Assembly: GCF_013416525.1 (NCBI RefSeq)
Contig: NZ_JACCEM010000005.1
Location: 372,001 to 436,000 of the forward strand
Reading direction: 5' to 3'
Source: Parapusillimonas granuli
GTDB lineage: Bacteria; Pseudomonadota; Gammaproteobacteria; Burkholderiales; Burkholderiaceae_B
Length of the DNA stretch: 64,000 nt
Below are positions 52,622-61,040 of this stretch, in pieces (within the stretch, counting starts at the first letter, position 1; every line of letters starts with the position of its first letter). The notes under the pieces were generated by a model that did no database searches, was not told the DNA's origin, and was given only the letters and a program-made list of their open reading frames with translations. Position numbers and translations under genes: made by a program.

Positions 52622-53590
52622 ATGAAGAAGACATTTAATGCGATCATGGCGATCGCTGCACTTACCATTACCACACTTGCCTATGCTCAGACCTTTCCAT
52701 CCAGGCCTGTAAAAATCATCGTGCCATACCCGCCCGGTGGAATTACAGATATCGTGGGTCGCACCATTGCAGAGGGGCTGTCGCAGGAGCTTGGACAGCC
52801 GGTGGTCGTCGACAATCGGGTGGGGGCAAGCGGTGTCATTGGAGCGGTTGCCGCCGCACGCGCCAATCCGGATGGCTATACCTTATTCGTTGGAACCAGC
52901 ACGACGAACGGTACCAATCCCAGCACCCAACAAAGTCTGCAATACGATCCGGCCAAGGATTTCGAGCCCGTCGCTTTACTTGCGGCGTCACCATTCATGA
53001 TGATAGTCAACGACAAGGTGCCCGCACGCACGGTGTCGGAATTTGTCAAATATGCCAAAGGCCGTCCTGACAAGGTTTTCTATGGCACACCCGGCGCCGG
53101 TGGCTCAATACACCTGAGCACTGAGCTTTTTTCCCTTGAAGCGGGTATCGAGATGGTTCATGTGCCATACAAGGGAAGCTCCCCCGCGTTGACGGATCTA
53201 TTGGGCGGAAGCTTGCAAGTCATGCTGGACAACATGCCTTCCGCGGTATCCCTTATGCAGGCGGGCAAGGTTCGCGCGTTGGCCGTGACGGGCAAGGCAC
53301 GGTCTCCGCTTGCGCCTGACGTGCCTACATTGAAAGAAGCCGGCTATCCGAATTTTGATTCTGAATCCTGGCTTGCCTTATACGCCCCCGCGGACACGCC
53401 TGAAGCAGTGATCAATACCTTGAACGCTGCCGTCAACAAAAGCCTGAAACGACCGAGCTTACTGGAAGTATTCAATAAGGTCGGGCTGGTCACCTACGGT
53501 GGCACGCCGGGTGAACTTGCCAGCTATCAGGCGGCAGAGATCGAGAAATGGGCAAAGGTTGTAAAGGCGATTAACTATGAAGCCAAGTAA
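52622..53590 (+). CDS. Bug-family (TTT) periplasmic receptor
   Basis: 322-residue receptor. MKKTFNAIMAIAALTITTLAYA is the signal peptide (cleaved after AYA; sequence shown only to the cleavage point), followed by QTFPSRPVKIIVPYPPGGITDIVGR, the Bug motif, and VPYKGSSPALTDLLGG. A GGAGATA site lies upstream, behind a small GC hairpin (GCCGCC/GGCGGC at 52577-52593). No TctA/TctB in the window. It is the solute receptor of the TetR-linked module, with a strong hairpin just after its gene. Confidence 0.92.
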   Translation: MKKTFNAIMAIAALTITTLAYAQTFPSRPVKIIVPYPPGGITDIVGRTIAEGLSQELGQPVVVDNRVGASGVIGAVAAARANPDGYTLFVGTSTTNGTNPSTQQSLQYDPAKDFEPVALLAASPFMMIVNDKVPARTVSEFVKYAKGRPDKVFYGTPGAGGSIHLSTELFSLEAGIEMVHVPYKGSSPALTDLLGGSLQVMLDNMPSAVSLMQAGKVRALAVTGKARSPLAPDVPTLKEAGYPNFDSESWLALYAPADTPEAVINTLNAAVNKSLKRPSLLEVFNKVGLVTYGGTPGELASYQAAEIEKWAKVVKAINYEAK

Positions 53591-53609
53591 GTAGACGCTC
53601 ATCGCCGTT

Positions 53610-53628
53610 GGGGCACTATCGGTGCCCC
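53610..53628 (+). terminator. Perfect hairpin after the Bug receptor gene
   Basis: GGGGCAC (53610-53616), loop TATCG, GTGCCCC (53622-53628): a perfect seven-pair stem in the 115-base gap before the SDR gene. There is no T-run. It is placed like the hairpin at 23643-23669, so it may likewise stabilise receptor mRNA. Confidence 0.5.
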
Positions 53629-53705
53629 TGCGATCTGGTGGGATAGGCATCGCGACACATGCCTAGTTAACAAATTCATATTTCATATACTTGTCTGAGG
53701 ACAAC

Positions 53706-54491
53706 ATGAACAGTTCTAATAACCAAGTGGTTGCAATTACCGGAGGAGGCAGCGGCATCGGTCTGGGCACGGCAGAAGTTCTTGCGCAAGCCGGCTACAA
53801 AATTGCCTTGATCGACATCAATGCGGATGCTCTCCATACTGCCAAAGAGTCCCTTGAAGATCACGCGGACAATCTTCTGACCATTACGGCGGACATCACG
53901 GACTCCAGGCAAATGGCGAATGCGATCAGTCAAACAGTCGAGCATTTCGGGGCTTTGGACAAATTTGTTGCCAATGCCGGAATTCGGGTGCCGCTGACTC
54001 CGTTTATCGATACTCCCGATGAATTATGGGACAAAGTCATTCGAGTCAACCTGAGCGGGGTTTTCATCGCTTGTCGTGAGGCGGCTCGAATCATGGTTCG
54101 AAACAAATCGGGCGCCATGGTCATCATATCGTCGCTGAACGCATTTTCTTCAAGAGTTGGGCAGGTTGCTTATTGTTCCAGCAAGGCAGGGGCAAATCAG
54201 CTAAGCCGCGCCCTGGCGCTGGAATTGGCCGAATTTGGCATACGGGTGAACTCCGTCTGCCCAGGCACGGTAAATACCGCAATGTTCAAACTGGCACAGT
54301 CACAGGATTCCGGCGACCTATTGAAACAACGAATCTACGGCTCGGCTGAACGTTTTCGGCCCGGAATTCCTATGAGGAAGATAGCGGAACCGGTTGAAGT
54401 CGCAAACGCCATTAAATTTTTGCTTTCCGACGACGCAAGCCATATCACCGGCATATCGATGTTCGTCGATGGCGGCGAGTCCATCATTTAA
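53706..54491 (+). CDS. Short-chain dehydrogenase/reductase
   Basis: 261-residue classical SDR with cofactor motif TGGGSGIGLG near residues 13-22, VANAGIR, and the catalytic Ser/Tyr/Lys in VIISSLNAF and YCSSKAG. The aspartate in IDINADAL favours NAD(H). The ATG at 53706 is preceded by GAGG; the upstream TTG at 53691 is not used. It precedes the 505-residue flavoprotein gene, so it probably acts in the same ring-oxidising route. Confidence 0.88.
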   Translation: MNSSNNQVVAITGGGSGIGLGTAEVLAQAGYKIALIDINADALHTAKESLEDHADNLLTITADITDSRQMANAISQTVEHFGALDKFVANAGIRVPLTPFIDTPDELWDKVIRVNLSGVFIACREAARIMVRNKSGAMVIISSLNAFSSRVGQVAYCSSKAGANQLSRALALELAEFGIRVNSVCPGTVNTAMFKLAQSQDSGDLLKQRIYGSAERFRPGIPMRKIAEPVEVANAIKFLLSDDASHITGISMFVDGGESII

Positions 54492-54554
54492 TGCCGGCTT
54501 GGCGCCCAATCGACGCCATTGCCTTATCCAGCTTTATAGCTCTCAACAGCGGAG

Positions 54555-56072
54555 ATGAATTTGAAATCGAGTAAGAAGCCTGCCGGTAGGTCCGTGCATG
54601 TCATTGTGGTGGGCGGAGGCGGAGCAGGCTTGGCAGCCGCCATTGCAGCGGCTGAGAACGGCGCGTCGGTTACCCTCATTGAAAAGGGCTCAAAGATAGG
54701 CGGAACCACGGCGTTATCCGTCGGATCCATCACGGCGGCGGGAACACGGCTTCAGCGAAGCAACGGGATAAAAGGGGATACCCCGGAGGCGCACTTTGAT
54801 GACATTACGGTCCTGTTGGGTGCCCAGCATCAACATGATAATCTCGCGCTGCGTCGTGTGCTCACCGAAAACGTCCCGGACGTCATTGCGTGGCTGGAGT
54901 CGCTCGGACTGACTTTTCTAGGTCCGTTCAGCGAGGAGCCGCATCGAGTTCCAAGAATGCACGTAGTCCTTCCGAACTCCAAGGCATTCGTTTTTCTATT
55001 GGAACGGCGTTGCAGGGAATTGCCGATAGAAGTGGTTACCGAGGCGACGGCCGAACGGTTGTTGATGCGCGACAACAAGGCGATAGGCGTTCAAGCCACT
55101 GTAAACGGCGAGAAAAGAGAGTTCATCGCCAACAGCATCATATTGGCAACCGGCGACTATTCTGCAGCAGACGATCTTAAAGAGCGGTTCATGCCGGCGC
55201 TGCGGCACGTCGATGCCATCAACCCATTGAGCACCGGAGACGGCCACCGTATGGCCATCGACGAGGACGCCATTGTTTGTAAAGGAGAGCTTGCAGCCGG
55301 TCCCAAGCTTCGCTTCAAGCCGCCATGCTCAAAGGGCATGCTGGCCAATCTGCCGGCATACCCCGTCCTTACAAAGATCATGCGCTTCGCATTCCGTTGG
55401 GCGCCGAAATGGCTGTCGCGGCCATTGTTGCTTCCCACCCTTACCAGCTATCTGTCACCGGAGCCATCCCTGTTCTCGGCCGGAGCCATATTGATAAACC
55501 GGGATGGAACCCGCTTTATCGATGAACGCAGCGCGCGCAAGCATGACTTGCACCAGCAACCGGGCAAGTGCGCCTACATCGTGCTGGACGACAAAACAGC
55601 CCGCATGTTCAGCAAGTATCCATACTATATTTCGACCGCACCTGGGGTGGCTTATGCCTATATGTCCGATTACGCTCGATATCGTAAGGACATATATACT
55701 TCGGCGGCTACGCTCAAAGAGCTTTCGGACAAGTTGAATTTGCCTCAAGGCTCATTGGCCAAGACCATTGCTCAATATAACGCGGAAGACCGCGTAAAAG
55801 CGGAGGGTGGTGGCCTTACCCAGGGGCCATTCCATGCGCTTGGTCCCGTTTATAGCTGGCTGGTCGTTACACAAGGCGGGCTGGCAGTAGACTGTCAGCA
55901 TAAAGTGATTCGGGCCGATGGAAGCTGGATCGAAGGGCTGTACGCCGTCGGAAACGTCGGGCTTGGCGGTTTGATCGTTGCCGGTCACGGGCATTACTTG
56001 GCGTGGGCGTTTACATCGGGGCGACTGGCCGGGCGAAACGCCGCACTAGCAGGTGGCGTACAGCATTCGTAA
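54555..56072 (+). CDS. FAD-dependent dehydrogenase, paralogue of the ABC-operon flavoprotein
   Basis: 505-residue flavoprotein with VIVVGGGGAGLAAAIAAAENG near residues 17-37, EKGSKIGGTTALSVGSI, and the C-terminal AVGNVGLGGLIVAGHGHYLAWAFTSGR. It has the same length and domain order as the 23749-25266 product and very similar blocks throughout (SVGSITA-GTR-Q-NGI, PEAHFDD-type repeat, VLPNSKAF). The two are paralogues, each beside a solute receptor and an SDR. The reaction is likely a ring dehydrogenation or reduction; substrate unknown. Confidence 0.85.
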   Translation: MNLKSSKKPAGRSVHVIVVGGGGAGLAAAIAAAENGASVTLIEKGSKIGGTTALSVGSITAAGTRLQRSNGIKGDTPEAHFDDITVLLGAQHQHDNLALRRVLTENVPDVIAWLESLGLTFLGPFSEEPHRVPRMHVVLPNSKAFVFLLERRCRELPIEVVTEATAERLLMRDNKAIGVQATVNGEKREFIANSIILATGDYSAADDLKERFMPALRHVDAINPLSTGDGHRMAIDEDAIVCKGELAAGPKLRFKPPCSKGMLANLPAYPVLTKIMRFAFRWAPKWLSRPLLLPTLTSYLSPEPSLFSAGAILINRDGTRFIDERSARKHDLHQQPGKCAYIVLDDKTARMFSKYPYYISTAPGVAYAYMSDYARYRKDIYTSAATLKELSDKLNLPQGSLAKTIAQYNAEDRVKAEGGGLTQGPFHALGPVYSWLVVTQGGLAVDCQHKVIRADGSWIEGLYAVGNVGLGGLIVAGHGHYLAWAFTSGRLAGRNAALAGGVQHS

Positions 56073-56184
56073 TGCATTCACCGAAGCCGCTTCACTGCCT
56101 GCACGATCTCTCATCGCGGCCATTTCTTGAGTGTGTTCGAGTAGAATGCCCTCTCGAAAGAAAATCCTTATTCGAAAATTCCGT

Positions 56185-57366
56185 ATGGACTGTGCCGTAT
56201 TCCCGGCTGCGAAGGGTACCCAGGGGGCGCAGCAGAGCATCGGCAGCTGGCTCACCCCGCTCCTGCCCAACGAGCCACGCATCTCCGATCCCGTCCGGCA
56301 AGCCGCGCTGACTGAGCGTTATCTGCTGCCGGCGTTGCCCGAGCTTGAGGCGTGTCTACTGGCTGTGCGCCGTCAACTGGACGCCGAACTGAAGCGGCTG
56401 CAGCCGGTAAAGCTGGGAAAACCCTATCCGCTGGGTCAGTGCCTGGAAATCGCCGAGGCTGTGCAGGCGCGTTTGCGCACGGTGGGGGAATCAGACCTGC
56501 CGGCAGACGCCGCCATCGGTTTGCGAGCGCTGCGGGCATTTCAGCGCGCGGGCGGCGATTTCCGTCAGGTGTGGGGCGACCTGCGCGGTCAATACTTCCA
56601 AAACGCCTACCAGGTCGGCACGCTGTACATCGACGTGGCCAATGACACGGTCACCCCCACCAAGCCCAAGGTGGAAGTCCTGCCCTTCCACCAGGCGCAG
56701 TTCATTCCCATTCAGGACTTTGCGCATTTTCGTCAGATTGCCGGCAGCTATTGGGAGCACGCGGTGTATCCCAACCATGTGCTGCCCGCACTCGCGCCGC
56801 ATTGCCCGCTGATTCATGTCAACGCGCAGGGACGGATCACGCTGCATGAAGCGACGCAATACATGCTGGCGATGACGCGCAGGCACGGCTTTGCAGCCAG
56901 CGAGGTCGTCCTGAGCGAAGCCGCCATGCCCTCAGCGGTCTTCGAGCAAGCCTGTCTGGCCCTCAAGGATGCCGGCTACCGCCTGCCCCGCAACGCCGGA
57001 CACGGCCGAACACTCGCCATGCAGCAGTGTCGCCAACAACGAGCCAAGCGCCGGCACTTGGAGCTCGGACAGCTCACCCAAGTCGTCCACGAGGCACACC
57101 AGATCAACCTGCAGCTTGTACGCTGGCACCGGGAAACCCGCTCGACACGACAACCAACCCAGAAACAAATCATGCCAACCATCAAGATCGACAACATCGA
57201 CTACGACCTGGACAGCCTGTCCGACGACGCCAAGGCACAGTTGCAGAGCATCCAGTTCGTCGACCAGGAGCTCGCCCGCCTGCAAGCGCAGGTGGCAGCC
57301 ATGCAGACGGCGCGGAATGCCTACGTCAGCGCTTTGAAGGCCGCGTTGCCAACGGCGCCGATGTAA
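56185..57366 (+). CDS. Unknown protein with DUF6447-like C-terminus
   Basis: 393 residues from the ATG at 56185; GTG 56131 and ATG 56146 are also in frame and no good ribosome site decides. Two parts: an N-terminal region of about 330 residues with no family I recognise (charged helices, then DVANDTVTPTKPKVEVLPFHQAQFI-type beta-rich segment, then HEATQYMLAMTRRHGFAASE), and a C-terminal 64-residue unit starting MPTIKIDNIDYDLDSLS that resembles DUF6447. That unit usually stands as its own gene; a separate start at 57172 is possible, so the two may be fused by loss of a stop codon. It is more GC-rich than the flanks and lies in a rearranged gap. Confidence 0.55.
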   Translation: MDCAVFPAAKGTQGAQQSIGSWLTPLLPNEPRISDPVRQAALTERYLLPALPELEACLLAVRRQLDAELKRLQPVKLGKPYPLGQCLEIAEAVQARLRTVGESDLPADAAIGLRALRAFQRAGGDFRQVWGDLRGQYFQNAYQVGTLYIDVANDTVTPTKPKVEVLPFHQAQFIPIQDFAHFRQIAGSYWEHAVYPNHVLPALAPHCPLIHVNAQGRITLHEATQYMLAMTRRHGFAASEVVLSEAAMPSAVFEQACLALKDAGYRLPRNAGHGRTLAMQQCRQQRAKRRHLELGQLTQVVHEAHQINLQLVRWHRETRSTRQPTQKQIMPTIKIDNIDYDLDSLSDDAKAQLQSIQFVDQELARLQAQVAAMQTARNAYVSALKAALPTAPM

Positions 57367-57472
57367 TACTGCCCCCCCCCTGGGGATTATTGGATGACCG
57401 CTCGATCACTTTTGATGCGATGGGCAGCTTTCGACTGCAATGCATCGCAAATGCCATGCAAGGATCCTGCTC

Positions 57473-57748
57473 ATGAAAACCGCCACGTTCCCGCCGCCCA
57501 GGGTGGATCCGCAGCTGCGCCGGGACACCGAAAGCGTCCTGCGCGAAGGCGAAAGCTTGTCTCAGTTCATCGAGCAGGCCGTACGCAGCAAGGTCGACCT
57601 GCACAAGGCAAACGAGGAGTTCCTGGCGCGTCAGACCGGACGGTATGTCGATGCCGACACTGTTCTGGGTAAACTGCGCGCCAAGTGCTTAGGGCGGGCT
57701 GAACGGTATGGCGCACGCCTTGCGCGTAGCCGCCAAGCTACATGTTGA
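57473..57748 (+). CDS. Orphan ribbon-helix-helix antitoxin-like protein, degenerate
   Basis: 91 residues. The N-terminal MKTATFPPPRVDPQLRRDTESVL and LSQFIEQAVRSKV are like ParD/YlcI-type antitoxins. A short stretch usually present before RTGRYVDADTVLGKL seems to be missing (EEFLARQTGRY), and the last 20 residues beyond LRAK run into the neighbouring pseudogene region. No toxin gene follows. AAGGAT precedes the ATG. Probably a remnant of a toxin-antitoxin cassette. Confidence 0.5.
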   Translation: MKTATFPPPRVDPQLRRDTESVLREGESLSQFIEQAVRSKVDLHKANEEFLARQTGRYVDADTVLGKLRAKCLGRAERYGARLARSRQATC

Positions 57749-58991
57749 TCTGGCCGGGATAGAACCAGCGAGCAGTCGTAAAGTCCGCTTGATTCGTCAG
57801 GGTCCAAATCGATCACATTCAAAGGCATTCCTCTACCACTCGCCGCCGACAAAAGAGGCGAAACGTCGATTTTCGGGTCAAGGCGCAGTAGTGCATGATT
57901 GTTGCCCATGGCATCGTAAAGTGAACGACCGTCGGCCATCCAGACGTGAGGCGTACGGCAGCCGGGTACCGTTGAAGGAGTGTACTCGGCCATGCTATAG
58001 GCTGGTTGAGCCGCGCCATCGTATTCGATGATTGGTGACTTATCGTAGAAGTACCCAAAGTTGAGGCCCTTGCATGCGTACTGCTGCACGTTCAATTCGT
58101 AAGCTTTTTTGCCTAGCGCACTGCGCGCTGCTTCCCCCTCGGCACTATCTTCTTCTATGGTGCCGGGAACCTCACGGCGTTGCCGCCCCATTTCAATGCA
58201 GTGATTCATCACGAAGTGTGATACTTGCTGCGTGATTGGCTGGCGCTCCCGTTCGTAGGCATCAAGTATGCCTTCGTCTCCCCAGCCATCCAGGTAAGCC
58301 GCTATCAGCCAGGCAAGATTAGCGGCGTCTGCAATGCCTGCATTCATGCCATAGCCCGCATAAGGAACCCAGATGTGCGCCGAGTCCCCACACAGGAATA
58401 CTCGATTGTTGCGGAAACGGTTTGCAACCAAACGTCGTCCATACCCCCTTCGGTGCTGAGCACTTCATATTCAAATTCCGCTCCAACACCGAGAATATCC
58501 CGAATGCATTTGTCCCGGTTCACGGAATCAAAGTCCGGCTCATCGTCTTTCAAATAGTTATGGATAAGCCAGCGCTCGCTTCCATCGATGGCGTACATAT
58601 TTCCGCATCGCTTCGGATTCAGCGAGAAAATCGCCCAGGCCGGGCCTTCCGGCATCATGGACAACAATTTCGGGGCGCGTATATAGGTCGACTGACAGCG
58701 CTGTATGACCGGGTCTCCTTCAAAGCGGGCTCCTATTTGTTTACGGATCGCGGACTTTCCGCCGTCGCAACCTATCATGAACTGACACTTGATGGTTAGC
58801 GGCTCATTGCTTGCAAGACGAAGACAGCGCAAGCTGACACCTTCGCCGTCCTGTGAAAAGGACTCGAAGCCGGTTCCGTACAGAATTTCCAATCTATCAA
58901 AACGGGCGGCATGTTTTGCAAGGAGGGGCTCAAGAAATATTTGGTTGATACGATGGGCTTTTGTTCGGATGCCTGATCCCATTTGGAACAA
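57730..58991 (-). pseudogene. FAD monooxygenase pseudogene (PheA/TfdB type)
   Basis: Remnant of a two-component-free aromatic hydroxylase. The 5' fragment (58991 to about 58425) has MGSGIRTKAHRINQIFLEPLL and IGCDGGKSAIRKQIG; the 3' fragment (from about 58431) has VFLCGDSAHIWVPYAGYGMNAGIAD with the second FAD motif. The N-terminal FAD-binding GxGxxG unit of about 115 residues is absent. The frame is lost near 58424-58431, where one copy of a GGTT tetranucleotide seems deleted (TGGTTGC against an expected TGGTTGGTTGC). The C-terminus stops at PDQHVAWR at 57730 and then reads into the antitoxin region. Three lesions make it non-functional. Confidence 0.78.
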
Positions 58992-59096
58992 GTGCTGTTC
59001 CGTTCTCTGTGTTGTGACGCTTTTTTCATGCGTCTATGATTGCTGGCATAAAAACAGATCGCGTCATTCTGGATGGCGCTGTAATCGGAGGCATGC

Positions 59097-59960
59097 ATGC
59101 AATACGGAAGCTACATCCCGTTTGGTAGTGAGAAGAAGGCGGCGCTCTATGGTGTCGTTGATAAGGGGTTTGTTTTCGATTTGGCGACGCCAGCGCTACC
59201 TGATTTACGAGCTGCGTTGGAATGGGAAAGCCTGGATGGATTAAATCGTCGCGCTGTTGATCGTATTGCGAAGGGAGATGGGCTCAAGGGCGAAGAAGTT
59301 ACCTGGCTTTCCCCCGTTCCGAATCCCGACAAAATCCTCTGCGTGGGTCTGAATTTTTATAAGCATGCCGAGGAAGCCGGTATGGCAGTTCCGGTTCGGC
59401 CTTCAATTTTTGTGCGCTTCGGATCCTCACTCGTCGGACATAACACTCCGGTGGTGCGTCCTGCTGTTTCCGATCATTTTGATTACGAAGCTGAGCTGGC
59501 AGTCATCATCGGCAAACCTGCTTATCAGGTTTCGGAGGAAGAAGCGCTGGATTACATTGCGGGTTATTCCTGTCTCGCTGAGAATTCCATTCGTGATTGG
59601 CAGCGCCATACTAATCAGGCGACACCGGGGAAGAATTTCATGTCCTCCGGGGCGTTCGGCCCTTGGCTGGTTACGCCGGATGAGTCGGGGCCTGCCGAGG
59701 AGATGGTGATTTCCGGCTGGCTGAATGGAGAGCTGGTGCAACGAGATACCGGCGCAAACATGATTTTCTCCGTTGCATACACGATTTCTTATTTGTCGAC
59801 TTTCACCGAGTTGCTTCCGGGAGACGTGATCTCGATGGGAACACCGGCGGGCGTCGGGCTGGCGTATGACCCACCTCGTTATCTAAAGCCGGGCGACAGG
59901 TTCGAAGTGGAGATTTCAGGAGTGGGGCGGTTGAGTAATACCGTCTCCCAGGGTAATTGA
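59097..59960 (+). CDS. FAA hydrolase-family protein
   Basis: 287-residue fumarylacetoacetate hydrolase/2-hydroxyhepta-diene isomerase-family protein. Metal site acids are in [13 protein letters not shown]; other family blocks are [16 protein letters not shown] and [15 protein letters not shown]. The ATG at 59097 has a GGAGG site ten bases upstream. Longer than the fumarylpyruvate hydrolase at 33282-33983 and not its close copy. First gene of the right-edge aromatic operon; it would act on the ring-cleavage product of the bicupin enzyme. Confidence 0.87.
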   Translation: MQYGSYIPFGSEKKAALYGVVDKGFVFDLATPALPDLRAALEWESLDGLNRRAVDRIAKGDGLKGEEVTWLSPVPNPDKILCVGLNFYKHAEEAGMAVPVRPSIFVRFGSSLVGHNTPVVRPAVSDHFDYEAELAVIIGKPAYQVSEEEALDYIAGYSCLAENSIRDWQRHTNQATPGKNFMSSGAFGPWLVTPDESGPAEEMVISGWLNGELVQRDTGANMIFSVAYTISYLSTFTELLPGDVISMGTPAGVGLAYDPPRYLKPGDRFEVEISGVGRLSNTVSQGN

Positions 59961-60982
59961 TGAAGGATATGGATATGCAGGATGCGGCAATCTGGCTAAG
60001 CGAAGAGGATATTACTTCCTTGGTCACACTCAATGACACGATCAGCGAACTGGAGACGGGTTTGCGCCAGTTGGGACAAGGAACGGCGTTCAATATCCCA
60101 AAGGCGCTCGGCTCACTTGGAGAAGCTGCCTCCATGCATTCGCTTGGGTCTGCACTGGTAGAGGCTGGATTTTGTGGCTACAAGAACTGGGTGAACACGC
60201 CCCGCGGAGCAAAGGCGGTTTTCATACTGTTCCACGCCGATGAAGGTCGTTTGCTGGCAATCATGGAAGCGAATGCATTGGGGCAGTTGCGCACGTCAGC
60301 CATGACCGGTTTGGGTACTAAGTGGCTTGCCCCTGAACACGTCAGTGACATGGCTGTTATCGGTTCAGGTCGGCAGGCACTTGCACAGATTGCTGCGGTG
60401 GACGCTGTGCGTCCTTTAAGCCGTCTACGTATCTGGAGCCCGACGGCAGAGCGGCGATCTGCCTTCTGCGAGAAGGTGCGCGAGCAGTTTGCTATGGAAG
60501 TCATCAATGCCAATTCTCTTGAAGAGGCAGTTGATGGTGCCGAGATCGTCACCACGGTCACACGTGCCCGGACCCCCTTTCTGCACGGCAATCTGTTGGC
60601 AAAAGGCGCGCACTACAATGCAGTCGGCGCCATCCTGCCTTCGAATGCAGAATTCCACCAGGACGTCTTCGAGCGTGTCAGCATCATGGCTGTCGACGAT
60701 GTACCCAACACCAAGAAAGCTTCGCGAGAGTTCATGGATCACTTCGATGTAGAGGGTAGGGACTGGGGTAGAGTTCGCCCTCTGGGCGAACTGATTGCCG
60801 GGAATGAGTGTAAGCCGGCAGGCGGGGATTTGTCCTTATTCAAATCCATGGGTATGGGGATTTCCGATCTCTCGGTGGCTGCGCTTGCTTATCAACGCGC
60901 CTTGCAAAGCAACCTCGGTCTTCGCATTCCCCTGATGCAGAATGCACCTGTGCGCTGGGCCGCGCCTGCCCAGCAATCGTAG
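59960..60982 (+). CDS. Ornithine cyclodeaminase/mu-crystallin-family protein
   Basis: 340 residues, NAD(P)-binding. The Rossmann unit VIGSGRQALAQIAAV near residues 134-148 and preceding QLRTSAMTGLGTKWLAP are family features; KNWVNTP near 78 carries the conserved lysine. The ATG at 59960 overlaps the previous stop (TGATG). Members are ornithine cyclodeaminases or ketimine/imine reductases. Its place in an aromatic oxygenase operon is unusual: it may reduce or deaminate an amino- or imino-acid intermediate. Substrate unknown. Confidence 0.85.
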   Translation: MKDMDMQDAAIWLSEEDITSLVTLNDTISELETGLRQLGQGTAFNIPKALGSLGEAASMHSLGSALVEAGFCGYKNWVNTPRGAKAVFILFHADEGRLLAIMEANALGQLRTSAMTGLGTKWLAPEHVSDMAVIGSGRQALAQIAAVDAVRPLSRLRIWSPTAERRSAFCEKVREQFAMEVINANSLEEAVDGAEIVTTVTRARTPFLHGNLLAKGAHYNAVGAILPSNAEFHQDVFERVSIMAVDDVPNTKKASREFMDHFDVEGRDWGRVRPLGELIAGNECKPAGGDLSLFKSMGMGISDLSVAALAYQRALQSNLGLRIPLMQNAPVRWAAPAQQS

Positions 60983-61040
60983 CGTGCGCCCATCTCAGCG
61001 CCGCCAGAACAGAGACGACAAGGATAGACAAGGAGACGAA

